From an uncultured bacterium (GTDB taxonomy: Bacteria > Bacillota > Clostridia > Oscillospirales > Acutalibacteraceae), in contig CAJMOH010000001.1 in the NCBI GenBank assembly GCA_905215055.1, positions 62,001 through 126,000 of the forward strand: a stretch of 64,000 bases of DNA, in the 5' to 3' direction. Positions within the stretch are counted from its first letter, which is position 1, and the number at the start of each line of letters is the position of its first letter. The notes under the pieces are model-generated. The model did no database searches. It saw only the letters and a program-made list of their open reading frames with translations, and was not told the origin of the DNA. This document shows, one piece after another, positions 9,176 through 17,901 of this stretch. The position numbers were made by a program, and so were the translations under genes.

Positions 9176-9290
9176 CCTGCACCTCTCCCGCAACACTGTT
9201 TTCCAGCTGGTTCTTCAGCCGCGTATAGTTGATATAGTCCTGCACCCTGCCTGTCCGGACAAAGCTTTCCCAAGCCTGTTTCACATCCAC
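9090..9290 (-). CDS. YqzL-like small protein upstream of recO
   Basis: This 66-residue GTG-started frame has the ribosome binding site AAAGGGGG eight bases upstream. Its N-terminal half (W..F..TGRVQDYINYTRLK) resembles the tiny YqzL proteins that precede recO in many Firmicutes. The C-terminal part is low-complexity and overlaps the 5' end of recO by about 85 bases in another frame. YqzL has no established function. Recognition rests on position and a short motif, so confidence is moderate. Confidence 0.55.
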   Translation of the reverse strand: MDVKQAWESFVRTGRVQDYINYTRLKNQLENSVAGEVQGAGTNPGTDHQGADSGGERPAGDGAHQG

Positions 9291-9431
9291 AAAGGTTTCC
9301 CCCTTTCGGAAGGGAGCTGCTCCCCTTCTCTAAAAAGAGTATTTGCGGATCTTCCCGGACTATGACAGGAAAAGATTTGTTTGTTCCACAAATTCCGCCA
9401 CGTTTCGCGGCCTGTTTGTGCTAGTGAGGGC

Positions 9432-10346
9432 TTACAGCTCCAAATCCTTCTCGGAAAATCCCAGACTTTGCAGGGTTTCCGGACGCTGGCGCCAGTCCTC
9501 CTTCACCTTGACCCACAGCTGCAGGTTCACCTTGCAGTCGAAAAAGCGCTCCATGTCCTGGCGGGCCGCGGTGCCAATCCTCTTCAGCATAGCTCCGCCC
9601 TTTCCAATCAAAATTCCCTTGTGGCCCGGCTTCTCGCAGTAGATGGTCACGTCAATGTCCAGAATTCCATCCCGGTCCTTCATCCGCTCGGTGACAGCCG
9701 CCACCCCGTGGGGAACCTCCTTATCCAACAGGCGCAGCACCTTTTCCCGGACAATCTCCGAGGCGATGACCCGCTCTGGCTGGTCGGTCAGCGTGTCCTC
9801 CGGGAACAGATGCCCTCCTGGCAGGCAGAGCCTCTTCAGCTCCTCTAAAAGCTCTTCCATGCCATTTCCGTCTTTGGCAGAGACAGGCACCACCGCCTGA
9901 AACTCGTACAGCCCCGCGTACTGGGCAATCTGCTCCATAATGGGGCTTTTGTCCTCCAGCAAATCAATTTTGTTGATGGCCAGCACCGCGGGAATCTTCC
10001 CTCCCCGAAACCGGCGAATCAATTCCTCGTCGGCCTTGGAGAGCTGGGTTCCCGCCTCCACCACCAGCAGGCAGGCGTCCACGCCATCCACCGTGCGGGT
10101 GACAGATTTGACCATGTAATCCCCCAGAGAGTTTTTTGCCTTGATTAAGCCCGGTGTATCCAAGAACACCAGCTGGTCCTCTCCCTGGGTCAGCACCCCC
10201 ATGATCCGGGTACGGGTGGTTTGAGGCTTTCGGGACACAATGGCGATCTTTTGGCCCACCAGCCGGTTGAGCACCGAGGACTTTCCCACATTGGGCCTTC
10301 CTACAATGGCGATAAACGCCGAGCGTTCCTGGGGCATATTCTCCAT
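9432..10346 (-). CDS. era: GTPase Era
   Basis: This 304-residue ribosome-assembly GTPase acts in 30S maturation by binding the 16S rRNA 3' end. It has G1 GRPNVGKSS, G3 DTPGL, G4 NKID and G5 VSAKDG in the N-terminal GTPase domain. The C-terminal KH domain carries GHKGILIGKGGAMLKRIG. The ATG at 10346 has AAGGAAG about eight bases upstream. The frame stays open 34 codons further upstream without family similarity. It belongs to the minus-strand yqfC-recO block. Confidence 0.97.
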   Translation of the reverse strand: MENMPQERSAFIAIVGRPNVGKSSVLNRLVGQKIAIVSRKPQTTRTRIMGVLTQGEDQLVFLDTPGLIKAKNSLGDYMVKSVTRTVDGVDACLLVVEAGTQLSKADEELIRRFRGGKIPAVLAINKIDLLEDKSPIMEQIAQYAGLYEFQAVVPVSAKDGNGMEELLEELKRLCLPGGHLFPEDTLTDQPERVIASEIVREKVLRLLDKEVPHGVAAVTERMKDRDGILDIDVTIYCEKPGHKGILIGKGGAMLKRIGTAARQDMERFFDCKVNLQLWVKVKEDWRQRPETLQSLGFSEKDLEL

Positions 10347-10422
10347 AGCTTTCTTCCTTTCCGCGCAACACAAGGAGACACCGCGAAACCACGGCGCCTC
10401 CCCCACTCTACTTAATTCTATT

Positions 10423-10956
10423 TTATTTTCCCCCGCGGCTTCTGTCAAGCCGTTTCCGGCGCAGGCTTTCCCAGCGCTCCTCCAGCCAGGCTGGACCTAA
10501 AAACACAAACCATGCCGCCACAGCCAGCGACAGCACCAGCGCCGCCAGCGTCCAGGGGTTGGACCCTAGCTCCCATAGCAGGGACCAAAGCTCTGGGCGG
10601 AAAAGGATTACCACGCCCACCAGCAGGGCGGCAATCGCCGCCAAGAGCACTCCGCCCGCCGCCACATCCTTAATCACCCGAATATAGCGGTTTCTGCTCC
10701 TTTGGGCGAAATTGCAAAGCTTCTCCACAGCGGTGTTCAGGGCCTCTGCCGCCATTACCCCTCCAATGGCCAGCAGCAGGCAGGCCATCTCCCCGCGGCT
10801 GAGGGAAAGCCGGCTGGCAAAAAACAGCACATAGGCACACGCCGTTAAATGGATCCGCATATTTCGCTCTGAGCGGACACAGGCGCCGATTCCCCGAAAG
10901 GCATCGGCAAAGCTGTGCCACAGCCGCCGTTTCTGCTCTGGGCGGTTGTTACTCAC
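10423..10956 (-). CDS. dgkA: Diacylglycerol/undecaprenol kinase family membrane protein
   Basis: This 177-residue integral membrane kinase phosphorylates undecaprenol or diacylglycerol in Gram-positive bacteria. The family signature is ERNMRIHLTACAYV, then GVMAAEALNTAVEKLCNF with the catalytic glutamate and metal site, then IKDVAAGGVLLAA. The GTG start overlaps the ybeY stop by eight bases. The protein is about 50 residues longer than usual because of an extra C-terminal membrane helix and an Arg-rich tail. The cytidine deaminase often found between dgkA and era is absent. Confidence 0.85.
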   Translation of the reverse strand: MSNNRPEQKRRLWHSFADAFRGIGACVRSERNMRIHLTACAYVLFFASRLSLSRGEMACLLLAIGGVMAAEALNTAVEKLCNFAQRSRNRYIRVIKDVAAGGVLLAAIAALLVGVVILFRPELWSLLWELGSNPWTLAALVLSLAVAAWFVFLGPAWLEERWESLRRKRLDRSRGGK

Positions 10957-11455
10957 GAGGTGTGGTGGCGTAGCTGGCGCTGGCAGGCAGGCCCAGCTCC
11001 CGCATGACCTGCTCCTCCTTCTCCCGCATGCGCACCCGGGCCAGACCGCCAGCCTCGTGATCATAGCCCAGCAGATGCAGCATGGAATGAGCCGTTAAAA
11101 AACCCATTTCCCGCTCGAAGCTGTGACCGTAGGTTTTGGCCTGCTCCATGGCCTTAGGCACGGAGATCACAATATCCCCCAGGATCTTGGCGCCCGTCTC
11201 ATGGTTGACATCGTAGTTGCCGTTTTCCCCCATGGGAAAAGAAAGCACATCCGTGGGGGCGTCTATATTCCGATACTGCCGGTTCATCTCCTGGATCTGA
11301 TCGTTGTCCACAAAAGAGACGCTGATTTCAGCGGAGTCCTTAAAGCCCTCCAGCTGAAGCACCGCGTGGCAGCAGCGGCGAATCAGCATGCGGATTCCCG
11401 TGGGGATTTTTACCGCTTTCTGCTGGTTTGAAATAATCACTCGAATTTTTTCCAT
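10949..11455 (-). CDS. ybeY: Endoribonuclease YbeY (rRNA maturation factor)
   Basis: This 168-residue zinc-dependent endoribonuclease is involved in 16S rRNA 3' processing and ribosome quality control. The metal site HSMLHLLGYDHE is near residue 130, and TDVLSFPMGE is the conserved central motif. I chose ATG at 11455, with AAAGGAA about ten bases upstream. In-frame ATGs further upstream have poorly spaced ribosome binding sites. It lies between phoH and dgkA, the standard order. Confidence 0.95.
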   Translation of the reverse strand: MEKIRVIISNQQKAVKIPTGIRMLIRRCCHAVLQLEGFKDSAEISVSFVDNDQIQEMNRQYRNIDAPTDVLSFPMGENGNYDVNHETGAKILGDIVISVPKAMEQAKTYGHSFEREMGFLTAHSMLHLLGYDHEAGGLARVRMREKEEQVMRELGLPASASYATTPRE

Positions 11456-11538
11456 TCTATGCACCATTCCTTTCTCTGGGATCTCCCCGAAAATTGACAT
11501 CCATTTTATCCATACCCATAGAAGGGTCCAGTCCTTCG

Positions 11539-12498
11539 CTATTTCGCGGTTCTGCCGGCCCGCTCATAGGCCCTGATGATATCCTGCACCAGCTTGTGGC
11601 GCACCACATCCTTTTCCGTAAAGCGGAAAATGGCAATGTCGTCCACGCCCTTTAGGATGCGCACCGCTTCCTTTAAGCCGGAGCGCTTGCCATCCGGCAG
11701 GTCAATCTGAGTCACGTCGCCGGTGATAACCATCTTGGAGTTGAACCCCAGCCGGGTGAGAAACATTTTCATCTGTTCGCCGGTGGTGTTCTGGGCCTCG
11801 TCCAAAATGATAAAGCTGTCGTCCAGAGTGCGGCCCCGCATGTAGGCCAAGGGAGCCACCTCGATATTGCCCCGCTCCACATAGCGTTGATAGGTCTCGG
11901 CCCCCAGCATGTCAAACAGGGCGTCGTACAAGGGGCGGAGATAAGGGTCCACCTTCTGTTGCAGGTCCCCGGGCAGGAACCCCAGCTTTTCCCCGGCCTC
12001 CACCGCCGGGCGGGTGAGGATAATCCGGTTTACCTGCTGGGCGCGGAAGGCGTTTACCGCCATGGCCACCGCCAAATAGGTTTTGCCCGTACCGGCAGGC
12101 CCCACGCCGATGGTGATGGTGTTTTCCTTGATATTGTCGCAATAGGTGCGCTGGCCCACCGTCTTGGGCTTGATGGGCTTGCCCTTGCTGGTGATGCATA
12201 CCACATCCCCGGCAAGGCGAACCACCTTATCCTCGCTGTCCTCCCCCACCATGCGGATGCAGTAACGCACGTTCTGCTCGGTAAGGGTTTCTCCGCTGCC
12301 AATCAGCGTCAGCAGGCTTTTTACCGTGCGGGCCGCTTTGTCCACAGCCTCCGGGTCTTCCCCGGTGATCTTCAGCTCTGAGTCCCGCACCACCAAAGCC
12401 ACGCCAAATTCCTTTTCAATCAGCCGGACGTTCTCGTCGAAGCTCCCAAACAGGGCCTCGGCCTGCTCCAGCCTATCCAAATTGATTTTCTGCTCCAA
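11539..12498 (-). CDS. phoH: PhoH-like ATPase
   Basis: This 319-residue P-loop protein has Walker A GPAGTGKTYLA and Walker B FIILDEAQN, with an N-terminal KH-like segment (LFGSFDENVRLIE). PhoH proteins are linked to RNA metabolism and work near YbeY, but their exact reaction is unsettled. I chose TTG at 12498 because AGGAG lies six bases upstream and the protein then starts like its relatives. The frame continues 16 codons upstream to a GTG without a good ribosome binding site. Confidence 0.92.
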   Translation of the reverse strand: MEQKINLDRLEQAEALFGSFDENVRLIEKEFGVALVVRDSELKITGEDPEAVDKAARTVKSLLTLIGSGETLTEQNVRYCIRMVGEDSEDKVVRLAGDVVCITSKGKPIKPKTVGQRTYCDNIKENTITIGVGPAGTGKTYLAVAMAVNAFRAQQVNRIILTRPAVEAGEKLGFLPGDLQQKVDPYLRPLYDALFDMLGAETYQRYVERGNIEVAPLAYMRGRTLDDSFIILDEAQNTTGEQMKMFLTRLGFNSKMVITGDVTQIDLPDGKRSGLKEAVRILKGVDDIAIFRFTEKDVVRHKLVQDIIRAYERAGRTAK

Positions 12499-12638
12499 AG
12501 AGATCTCCTGTTCTATGAGTATTTTACGCAGGACAAAACAGGTCACAAAATGTCCTGCGGCTATTATAGCACAGAAGGACGTCTTTCTTCAAGGGAAAAC
12601 TCTATGAATACTTACCAAAAATTATTATCCGCCTTATG

Positions 12639-13841
12639 CTATTCAAACGAAATCTCTCTTACCACGCCAATTTCCTCCTCACAGCGGCACTGGGCTGTCA
12701 AGGTGCACATGCCATTTTCAAAGTGATAGGAAAGCTCCTCCCCCAATATCTGACTGCCAGGCGGCAGCTCCTCCCTCTGAAGACGGCGCAGCCGCAGAAG
12801 AGCCGCCTCCCTCCAGGCGTCCTCCTCCAGTGAAACAGAGATCTCCTCCAGCGGTTGGCTGGTGGTTTCCACCCAGGTCAAGGGCAGCTCCCGGCCCAAA
12901 GGCGCCCAGGACCACCTGCGGCTCCAGGTTCTGCTTTCCTCTGAGAGAGCCGAATCAAATCCCAGGGAAATCTGAAGCCCCAATATCTCCAGAGCATGGC
13001 TTTTCCGCAACCCGCCCGCAGGCCGAAGCTCTGACGCCAGCTGGGAAACCTCCACAGTAAACTCCCGATAAGTGAGGGCGCGCACGCTGCCCCGGGCGGC
13101 TCCCAGCACCTGATAGGGTTCCTCCGGCGGCGGGGAGTAGGGATCCGCCTCCTGCTCGTACAGCCCGGCAATCAACAGCTGACCCAGCACCACCGTATCT
13201 CCCACGGATACCTCCGGACGGCCCCGCTCCGCCTGGATGGACACAATGGTTCCCGCCTGGGAGGCCACCATGTTGGACCATTCCCGGCTGTCAGCCACCT
13301 CTGGCGCTGGAAGGCTTTCCCGCAGGGCCACCTCCACAAAACAGCCGTCTGTGTTCACAGCAAGCCAGGAGGTCCCCGGCAGATCGTTTTGCAGGGACAA
13401 CGCCGCCCCTGTGGGATCCAGCCGGCTGAGAAGGGCGCCCACATACACACCGTTTTCCCTGGCAGCCTCCAACACCTGGCGCTGGGTCAACGTTTCCGTG
13501 CCTGTCACTGTGACGCCCCAGCAAAATCCCCTTAAAAGGAGGTAAATTCCCGCCCCGCAGACAATCCCCAGGACCACTCCCGGATTCTTCCCCAAGCGCC
13601 GGATGAAAAAGGGTATGCCTCCCCGCTTGCGGATTCGGGGATGGGCGCCGCACCTGCGAAACAGCGGACGCAGCCGCCGGTACTCTCTGGGCCGGCCCCG
13701 GACCACCGGCCTTCCCTCCCTTTGGGAAAAGCCCCAAAACTCTGTGCCGGTTTTCGCCGCGCCGTTGAGAAACCTGGCCCCGTTGCCCCGGATTTCAAAC
13801 TCCACCCAGCCTGTGAGAAAATGGGCAATCCGCTCTACCAT
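12639..13841 (-). CDS. yqfD: Sporulation protein YqfD
   Basis: This 400-residue protein of the YqfD family is needed for efficient sporulation and is probably made in the mother cell. An N-terminal cytoplasmic part (RIAHFLTGWVEFEIRG) is followed by one membrane helix (about residues 90-110, VVLGIVCGAGIYLLLRG). A large outer domain contains the POTRA-like motif WGVTVTGTETLTQRQVL. The length equals the B. subtilis protein. The ATG overlaps the yqfC stop by one base and has GGGAGGGGG upstream. Confidence 0.93.
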   Translation of the reverse strand: MVERIAHFLTGWVEFEIRGNGARFLNGAAKTGTEFWGFSQREGRPVVRGRPREYRRLRPLFRRCGAHPRIRKRGGIPFFIRRLGKNPGVVLGIVCGAGIYLLLRGFCWGVTVTGTETLTQRQVLEAARENGVYVGALLSRLDPTGAALSLQNDLPGTSWLAVNTDGCFVEVALRESLPAPEVADSREWSNMVASQAGTIVSIQAERGRPEVSVGDTVVLGQLLIAGLYEQEADPYSPPPEEPYQVLGAARGSVRALTYREFTVEVSQLASELRPAGGLRKSHALEILGLQISLGFDSALSEESRTWSRRWSWAPLGRELPLTWVETTSQPLEEISVSLEEDAWREAALLRLRRLQREELPPGSQILGEELSYHFENGMCTLTAQCRCEEEIGVVREISFE

Positions 13842-14104
13842 CAGGCCCCCTCCCTTCCCTTTTCCCTCTGCCCAGACGCGCCCCACAGATACTCCACCTG
13901 CTGGATAAGTCCCTCCACTACCGCGGCGCTGTCCGTCAGCTTGACCAGCCTCAGGCCTCGGCCGGTAAATCGAAGCTTCATTCCCCCCGCCCGAAAAATC
14001 ATCTGTTCCTCGCCGTACTCCACAATGCCGTCGCAACCATCCACCACGGCCCGGCGGTTGCCGGAAAGCTCCACCACCGGGCTACCAATCCGCCGGTTTT
14101 CCAT
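13841..14104 (-). CDS. yqfC: Sporulation protein YqfC
   Basis: This 87-residue partner of YqfD has the family core VVELSGNRRAVVDGCDGIVEY, then GLRLVKLTDSAAVVEG. I chose ATG at 14104, with GGGGG eight bases upstream; the frame is open far upstream but only as antisense of ylbJ. The function is unknown beyond its place in the sporulation regulon. It shares a 101-base divergent region with ylbJ. Confidence 0.88.
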   Translation of the reverse strand: MENRRIGSPVVELSGNRRAVVDGCDGIVEYGEEQMIFRAGGMKLRFTGRGLRLVKLTDSAAVVEGLIQQVEYLWGASGQREKGREGA

Positions 14105-14205
14105 GGCGCCGCCCCCTTTCCCGATAGTATATGAGCCGCCGCGGGAATGTATCACCTCAGGAGCGCATAGGCATAACCAATCCCCTTTCGAAAGGAGCGC
14201 GACCC

Positions 14206-15414
14206 ATGGAAACTGCGGAACGGGACATCGGAAAAAAGCTCCTTGCTGTCCTGGGCTTTTTGACTCTGGCCGGAGGCCTGCTGCTGTTTCCCGCCCAAGC
14301 CAGGGAAAGCGTTTCAAAAAGCGTGCTGACCTGCCTTTCCTCCCTGGTCCCTTCTCTGTTTCCCTTTTTGGTTCTGGCAAGCCTAGGCGTGCGCTCTGGA
14401 GCCGGAGCGCTTTTAGGACGCCTGCTTGCCCCTCTCACCCGGCGCGCCTTTCGCCTGCCTGCCATTTGCGGCGCCCCTTTGCTGCTGAGCTTTTTGGGAG
14501 GCTACCCCGCCGGAGCCAGAGGAGTGTCCCTGCTGTTGGAGGAAAAGCAGATTACCCGTGAGCAGGCAGGCCGCATGATGGCCTTCTGCGTGGCGCCCGG
14601 CCCTGCCTTTGTAGTGACTTTTGTGGGCTGGGGCATCTGGGGAAGCCTGGAACGGGGCTGGCTTTTATTCGCGGCTGTAACGCTGTCCGGCCTGCTTCTG
14701 GGAATCCTTTCCGGGCTGGGAAAGCCTGTCCCGCAAGAGAGGGCTCAGGAAAAGGACCCGTCCTCCGGCTCTGCCCTGGTGCTTTCCGTGTCCGACGCCT
14801 GCTCTGCCACCGCTAAAATGTGCGGCTGCATTCTGCTCTTCGCCGGAATCACCGCCATCCTCCGGGCCAGCGGTCTGTTCCGGCTGCTGGCCGGGCTGCT
14901 GGAGGCCGCGGGTCCGCTGCCGGCGGGAGAGGCCCAGGCCGCCCTGTCCTTTGTGATGGAGGTCACCGGCGGCGCGGCAGACGCGGCCCAGGCTGGCGCC
15001 TCGCCTGCCTTATTTGCCTTCGGGCTGGCCTTTGGAGGGCTTTGCGTTCACCTTCAGCTCTTTTCCTTTTTTCGGAAATTCCCCCTGAGCAAAGGGAAAT
15101 TTTTCCTGTTCCGAGTCCTCCACGGGGCAGGGTCCGCCGGACTGTTTCTGCTGCTGGACCGGCTGGTTCCCGGGGAAAGCACTCCGGCGTGGGCGGCCTC
15201 CACCCAGCCTCTCCACTGTGAAATAACCGCCTCCACCGCGGCGGGAGGGCTTTCCATGCTGCTGATGTGTTTGGCCTTTCTGGTGTATGTGGGAAAGCCC
15301 TTTTTCTCTCAAAAAGCAGAACTGGACAAAAAGGATCTCCCGCCAAAGCGCGGTCCCCGTTTCCATTTCCGCGGCTTGCGCGAAAAGAGCCATCGTGGTA
15401 TAATGCAGCCATAG
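14206..15414 (+). CDS. ylbJ: YlbJ-type sporulation integral membrane protein
   Basis: This 402-residue polytopic membrane protein carries two nucleoside-recognition (Gate) domains: LSSLVPSLFPFLVLASLG near the start and CSATAKMCGCILLFAGI in the second half. SFLGGYPAGARGVSLLLEE is the typical central motif. YlbJ is required for forming a resistant endospore in B. subtilis. The ATG at 14206 has AAAGGAG eight bases upstream. It is transcribed divergently from yqfCD. The transported substrate, if any, is unknown. Confidence 0.88.
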   Translation: METAERDIGKKLLAVLGFLTLAGGLLLFPAQARESVSKSVLTCLSSLVPSLFPFLVLASLGVRSGAGALLGRLLAPLTRRAFRLPAICGAPLLLSFLGGYPAGARGVSLLLEEKQITREQAGRMMAFCVAPGPAFVVTFVGWGIWGSLERGWLLFAAVTLSGLLLGILSGLGKPVPQERAQEKDPSSGSALVLSVSDACSATAKMCGCILLFAGITAILRASGLFRLLAGLLEAAGPLPAGEAQAALSFVMEVTGGAADAAQAGASPALFAFGLAFGGLCVHLQLFSFFRKFPLSKGKFFLFRVLHGAGSAGLFLLLDRLVPGESTPAWAASTQPLHCEITASTAAGGLSMLLMCLAFLVYVGKPFFSQKAELDKKDLPPKRGPRFHFRGLREKSHRGIMQP

Positions 15415-15439
15415 ACTTTTGAAAAGTGAGGCTCTCGAA

Positions 15440-15688
15440 ATGGGGTTCTTTCGAAAAAGAAAAAAACAACCGCTGTTCGGAGTTGACATCGTCCCCAGCT
15501 GCGCTTACTGCCAGCACAACAGCGGAAAAGAGGAGGAAGTGGTCTGCGCCCTTCGTCAAAGGCCCCAGGAGGGAGAAGAGGGCCTGCGCTCCTGCAAAAA
15601 ATATCAATACGATCCCTTGCGCCGGGAGCCTCGCGTGGCCCCCACGCTCCGCACAGGACAATTCCGGCCAGAGGATTTTCAGCTGTAA
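15440..15688 (+). CDS. Small conserved cysteine-containing protein
   Basis: This 82-residue protein follows ylbJ after 25 bases. ATG at 15440 has GTGAGG eight bases upstream; a TTG seven codons earlier is possible. It has a basic N-terminus (FFRKRKKQ), a CAYC pair, and two further cysteines (VVCAL, RSCKKYQYDP) that could form a small metal site. Similar little proteins of unknown function occur in Oscillospirales. No function can be assigned. Confidence 0.65.
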   Translation: MGFFRKRKKQPLFGVDIVPSCAYCQHNSGKEEEVVCALRQRPQEGEEGLRSCKKYQYDPLRREPRVAPTLRTGQFRPEDFQL

Positions 15689-15692
15689 CAAG

Positions 15693-15727
15693 GAAAGCCC
15701 CCCACAAGAGCTGTGGAGGGCTTTCGC
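15693..15727. terminator. Bidirectional terminator between small protein and AEC transporter
   Basis: A GAAAGCCC...GGGCTTTC inverted repeat lies between two convergent genes. The T tract is short, so the call is moderate. Confidence 0.55.
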
Positions 15728-15748
15728 TATGGAAGCCGTGCGCCGCCT

Positions 15749-16651
15749 TTACCGCACAAGCAGCATGATTAGGGGCATGGTGGCAATGGACAAAATGGTG
15801 GACAGGCACACAATCCCCGCAGCAGCCTGGGCGTCCCCCTTCTGCCGCTGAACATACAGCGCCAGATTAGAGCCTACCGGCGCGGCCGCCGCAATGAGAA
15901 TGGCGCTTTTCATGGCTGTGGGAACACTGGGGAAAATCATCAGCACCAAAGCGGTCAACAGGGGAATGAGCAGCAGGCGCACGCCGCTGACCGCCCAAGC
16001 CTCCCCCGAGAGAAACATTTTCCGGGGAGAGATATTCCCCAGCAGCACGCCCAAAACCACCATGGCCACGGGAGCGTTGCATCCGGCGATGGCGCCAATG
16101 GCGTTCTCCACCAGAGGAGGCAGGGTAATTGGCAGGAAATACAGCAGCAATCCCACAAAAAAGGCTAAAATCAAGGGGTTCCTTACCAGGGCCAAGGGCT
16201 TCAGCTCCTCTCTGGAGGCGCCCAGGATGGCCTGGCCGTAGGTCCACTGAAGAATGTTCAGCAAAGCCACAAATCCGGCAATGTAAAACACCGCGCTTTC
16301 CCCCACCACGGCGGTAATCAGGGGAATCCCCATAAAGCCCGCGTTGGAAAAGGAGCTGCCGAAATTGGCCGCCGGCCTTTTCCGAAACACCAAAAAGGAC
16401 ACCGCCATTGCCAGCCCCACGGCAAGCGCCGAAAGGCCCAGGGACATCAGCAGCTCCAGGGTGGTTTCCGGCGAAGCCTCCCGGTAAAAGGACTGAACAA
16501 TCACACAGGGAATCACCACATACAGCAGCAAATTGGTAAGGGCAGCGCTGTTGGCCTCTGTCACAAGCTTGGCGCGGCACAGACACCATCCCACGCCCAC
16601 ATACAAAAACATGGTAATCAGCTGCATCAGCAGAATCCCTGCTTCTCCCAT
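15749..16651 (-). CDS. AEC family transporter (auxin efflux carrier-like)
   Basis: This 300-residue protein has about ten hydrophobic segments in two halves, as in bacterial AEC transporters that export or exchange organic acids such as malate. Characteristic segments are NLLLYVVIPCVIVQSF near residue 40, FSNAGFMGIPLI near 100, and the second-half GCNAPVAMVVLGVLLG. The gene is monocistronic. The substrate is unknown. Confidence 0.85.
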   Translation of the reverse strand: MGEAGILLMQLITMFLYVGVGWCLCRAKLVTEANSAALTNLLLYVVIPCVIVQSFYREASPETTLELLMSLGLSALAVGLAMAVSFLVFRKRPAANFGSSFSNAGFMGIPLITAVVGESAVFYIAGFVALLNILQWTYGQAILGASREELKPLALVRNPLILAFFVGLLLYFLPITLPPLVENAIGAIAGCNAPVAMVVLGVLLGNISPRKMFLSGEAWAVSGVRLLLIPLLTALVLMIFPSVPTAMKSAILIAAAAPVGSNLALYVQRQKGDAQAAAGIVCLSTILSIATMPLIMLLVR

Positions 16652-16730
16652 TTTCCCTCATCCTTCCCTTGGAAAGCAAACGTTTTCTTTAACTATATCA
16701 CACCTGGAAACACCTGTCAAACAGAGCGAA

Positions 16731-16774
16731 AACAGCCGCGGAGCCTTTTCGGTAAGGCCCTGCGGCTGTTTTTT
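16731..16774 (-). terminator. Terminator of the lipoprotein / sigma-like operon
   Basis: A CAGCCGC...GCGGCTG hairpin with long arms lies 30 bases after the stop of the sigma-like gene. On the minus strand it is followed by TTTTCG, and on the plus strand by seven T residues. Confidence 0.7.
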
Positions 16775-16803
16775 TATAAAAGCCCCCTGGCAAAAGACAT
16801 GGG

Positions 16804-17817
16804 TCAAGCAGCCTGGGAGTCTTGGCTTTCCAGTTCCTCCCCGGCGGCGTTCTCCGAAGCCTCGGATTCCTGGGAAGCCGTGGAATCTGTTGAAGTGACA
16901 GAGTCCTCGGAAACAGTGGAGTCCTCTGAGATAGTAGAATTCTCTGAGATAGTGGAATCTTCTGAGATAGTAGAATCTTCTGAGATAGTGGAGTCCTCGG
17001 AAATGGTGGAATCCGCTGAGATGGCAGAGCTTTCGGAAGCCTGCTCCTCCTCGCCGCCCGAAACCGCCGCCAGCGCGATTCCTGTGGTCAAGCAGGCCAG
17101 CACCAAGACCGTTCCTGCCACCGCCGCGGCCCGTTTGCGCTTCCGGCGCAGTTTGGCTTGAATGGGGACGCACAGGGCGCGGATGGTTGTAAGGATGGTA
17201 GTGTCCACCGAAGGCGGAACCTCGGCCCCCACTCGCTTGGACTCCAACACCCGGTGAAACTCCTCCGCGTCCAGAGAAACCGGCTGGCCTGTCCGCTGGG
17301 AAATAGCCGTGCAGATTCGTTTTAAATTGGTCGGCTCTGCCTCCAGCGCCAGGCGGACCGTCTCCTCGTTGGTGTGAAACAGACGGGCCAGCTGCGCCTG
17401 GGTATAGCCGCACAGCACAGGGAGCGTGTAGAGAAATCGCTGCAGCGGCGGCAGATTGGCCACCACCAGCTCCCAAGGGTCGCCCCGCAGGACAAAGCGG
17501 TCCCCCTCCCCCACGCCCTGGACAAAATTGCGGTTGGCAGGAATACGAAAGGCTTTCGTGTCTTTTTTCCCAACGGTGGTTTTGCAGAAGGTTACCGCCT
17601 TGTTTACCGCCGCCTGAGAAAAGGCCTCCTCGTCGGTGATTCTTCCAGAGAGCACTTGCTCCCACAAGCTGCGGTAAATTCTGGGAGCGGCTATTTGAGC
17701 GGCTTGCTGGCTGGCTAGCAGCACCCGGCACAGGTGCATTACGCTGGTCTTTGTTCCGTCAAACAGGGTTTCCATGGCTTCCCAGCTTCCCCGCCGGGCT
17801 TTATCAGTGAGATTCAT
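16804..17817 (-). CDS. Membrane-anchored sigma-factor-like protein with Ser-rich outer repeats
   Basis: This 337-residue protein is not a standard sigma factor. Residues 1-110 are helical and resemble the front part of an ECF-type protein. Residues about 118-170 form a sigma region 4-like helix-turn-helix (YTQAQLARLFHTNEETVRLAL). A basic stop-transfer stretch (KLRRKRKR) precedes one membrane helix near residues 235-258. The outer tail is Ser/Thr/Glu-rich, with about five near-identical 6-residue units (STISED). The DNA-binding-like part would be cytoplasmic and the tail outside. It follows the lipoprotein gene by 84 bases, probably in one operon. Its domain order matches the protein at 18649-19395. 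Whether it binds RNA polymerase is unproven. Confidence 0.65.
   Translation of the reverse strand: MNLTDKARRGSWEAMETLFDGTKTSVMHLCRVLLASQQAAQIAAPRIYRSLWEQVLSGRITDEEAFSQAAVNKAVTFCKTTVGKKDTKAFRIPANRNFVQGVGEGDRFVLRGDPWELVVANLPPLQRFLYTLPVLCGYTQAQLARLFHTNEETVRLALEAEPTNLKRICTAISQRTGQPVSLDAEEFHRVLESKRVGAEVPPSVDTTILTTIRALCVPIQAKLRRKRKRAAAVAGTVLVLACLTTGIALAAVSGGEEEQASESSAISADSTISEDSTISEDSTISEDSTISENSTISEDSTVSEDSVTSTDSTASQESEASENAAGEELESQDSQAA
16905..17030 (-). repeat. 18-bp coding tandem repeats (STISED units)
   Basis: Consecutive 18-base units, read on the plus strand as variants of TCTGAGATAGTGGAATCT, encode the Ser-Thr-Ile-Ser-Glu-Asp repeats in the outer tail of the sigma-like protein. Copies are nearly identical at the DNA level and more AT-rich than the surroundings, which suggests recent expansion. 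Confidence 0.8.
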
Positions 17818-17901
17818 GGTGTGTTCCTTTCCTGTGATTTCAGATTGTAGGCAAGCAAAGAGCGCGCCCCAAAGGCTCTCTTCGCGGCGCGCCCTCCTTC
17901 C

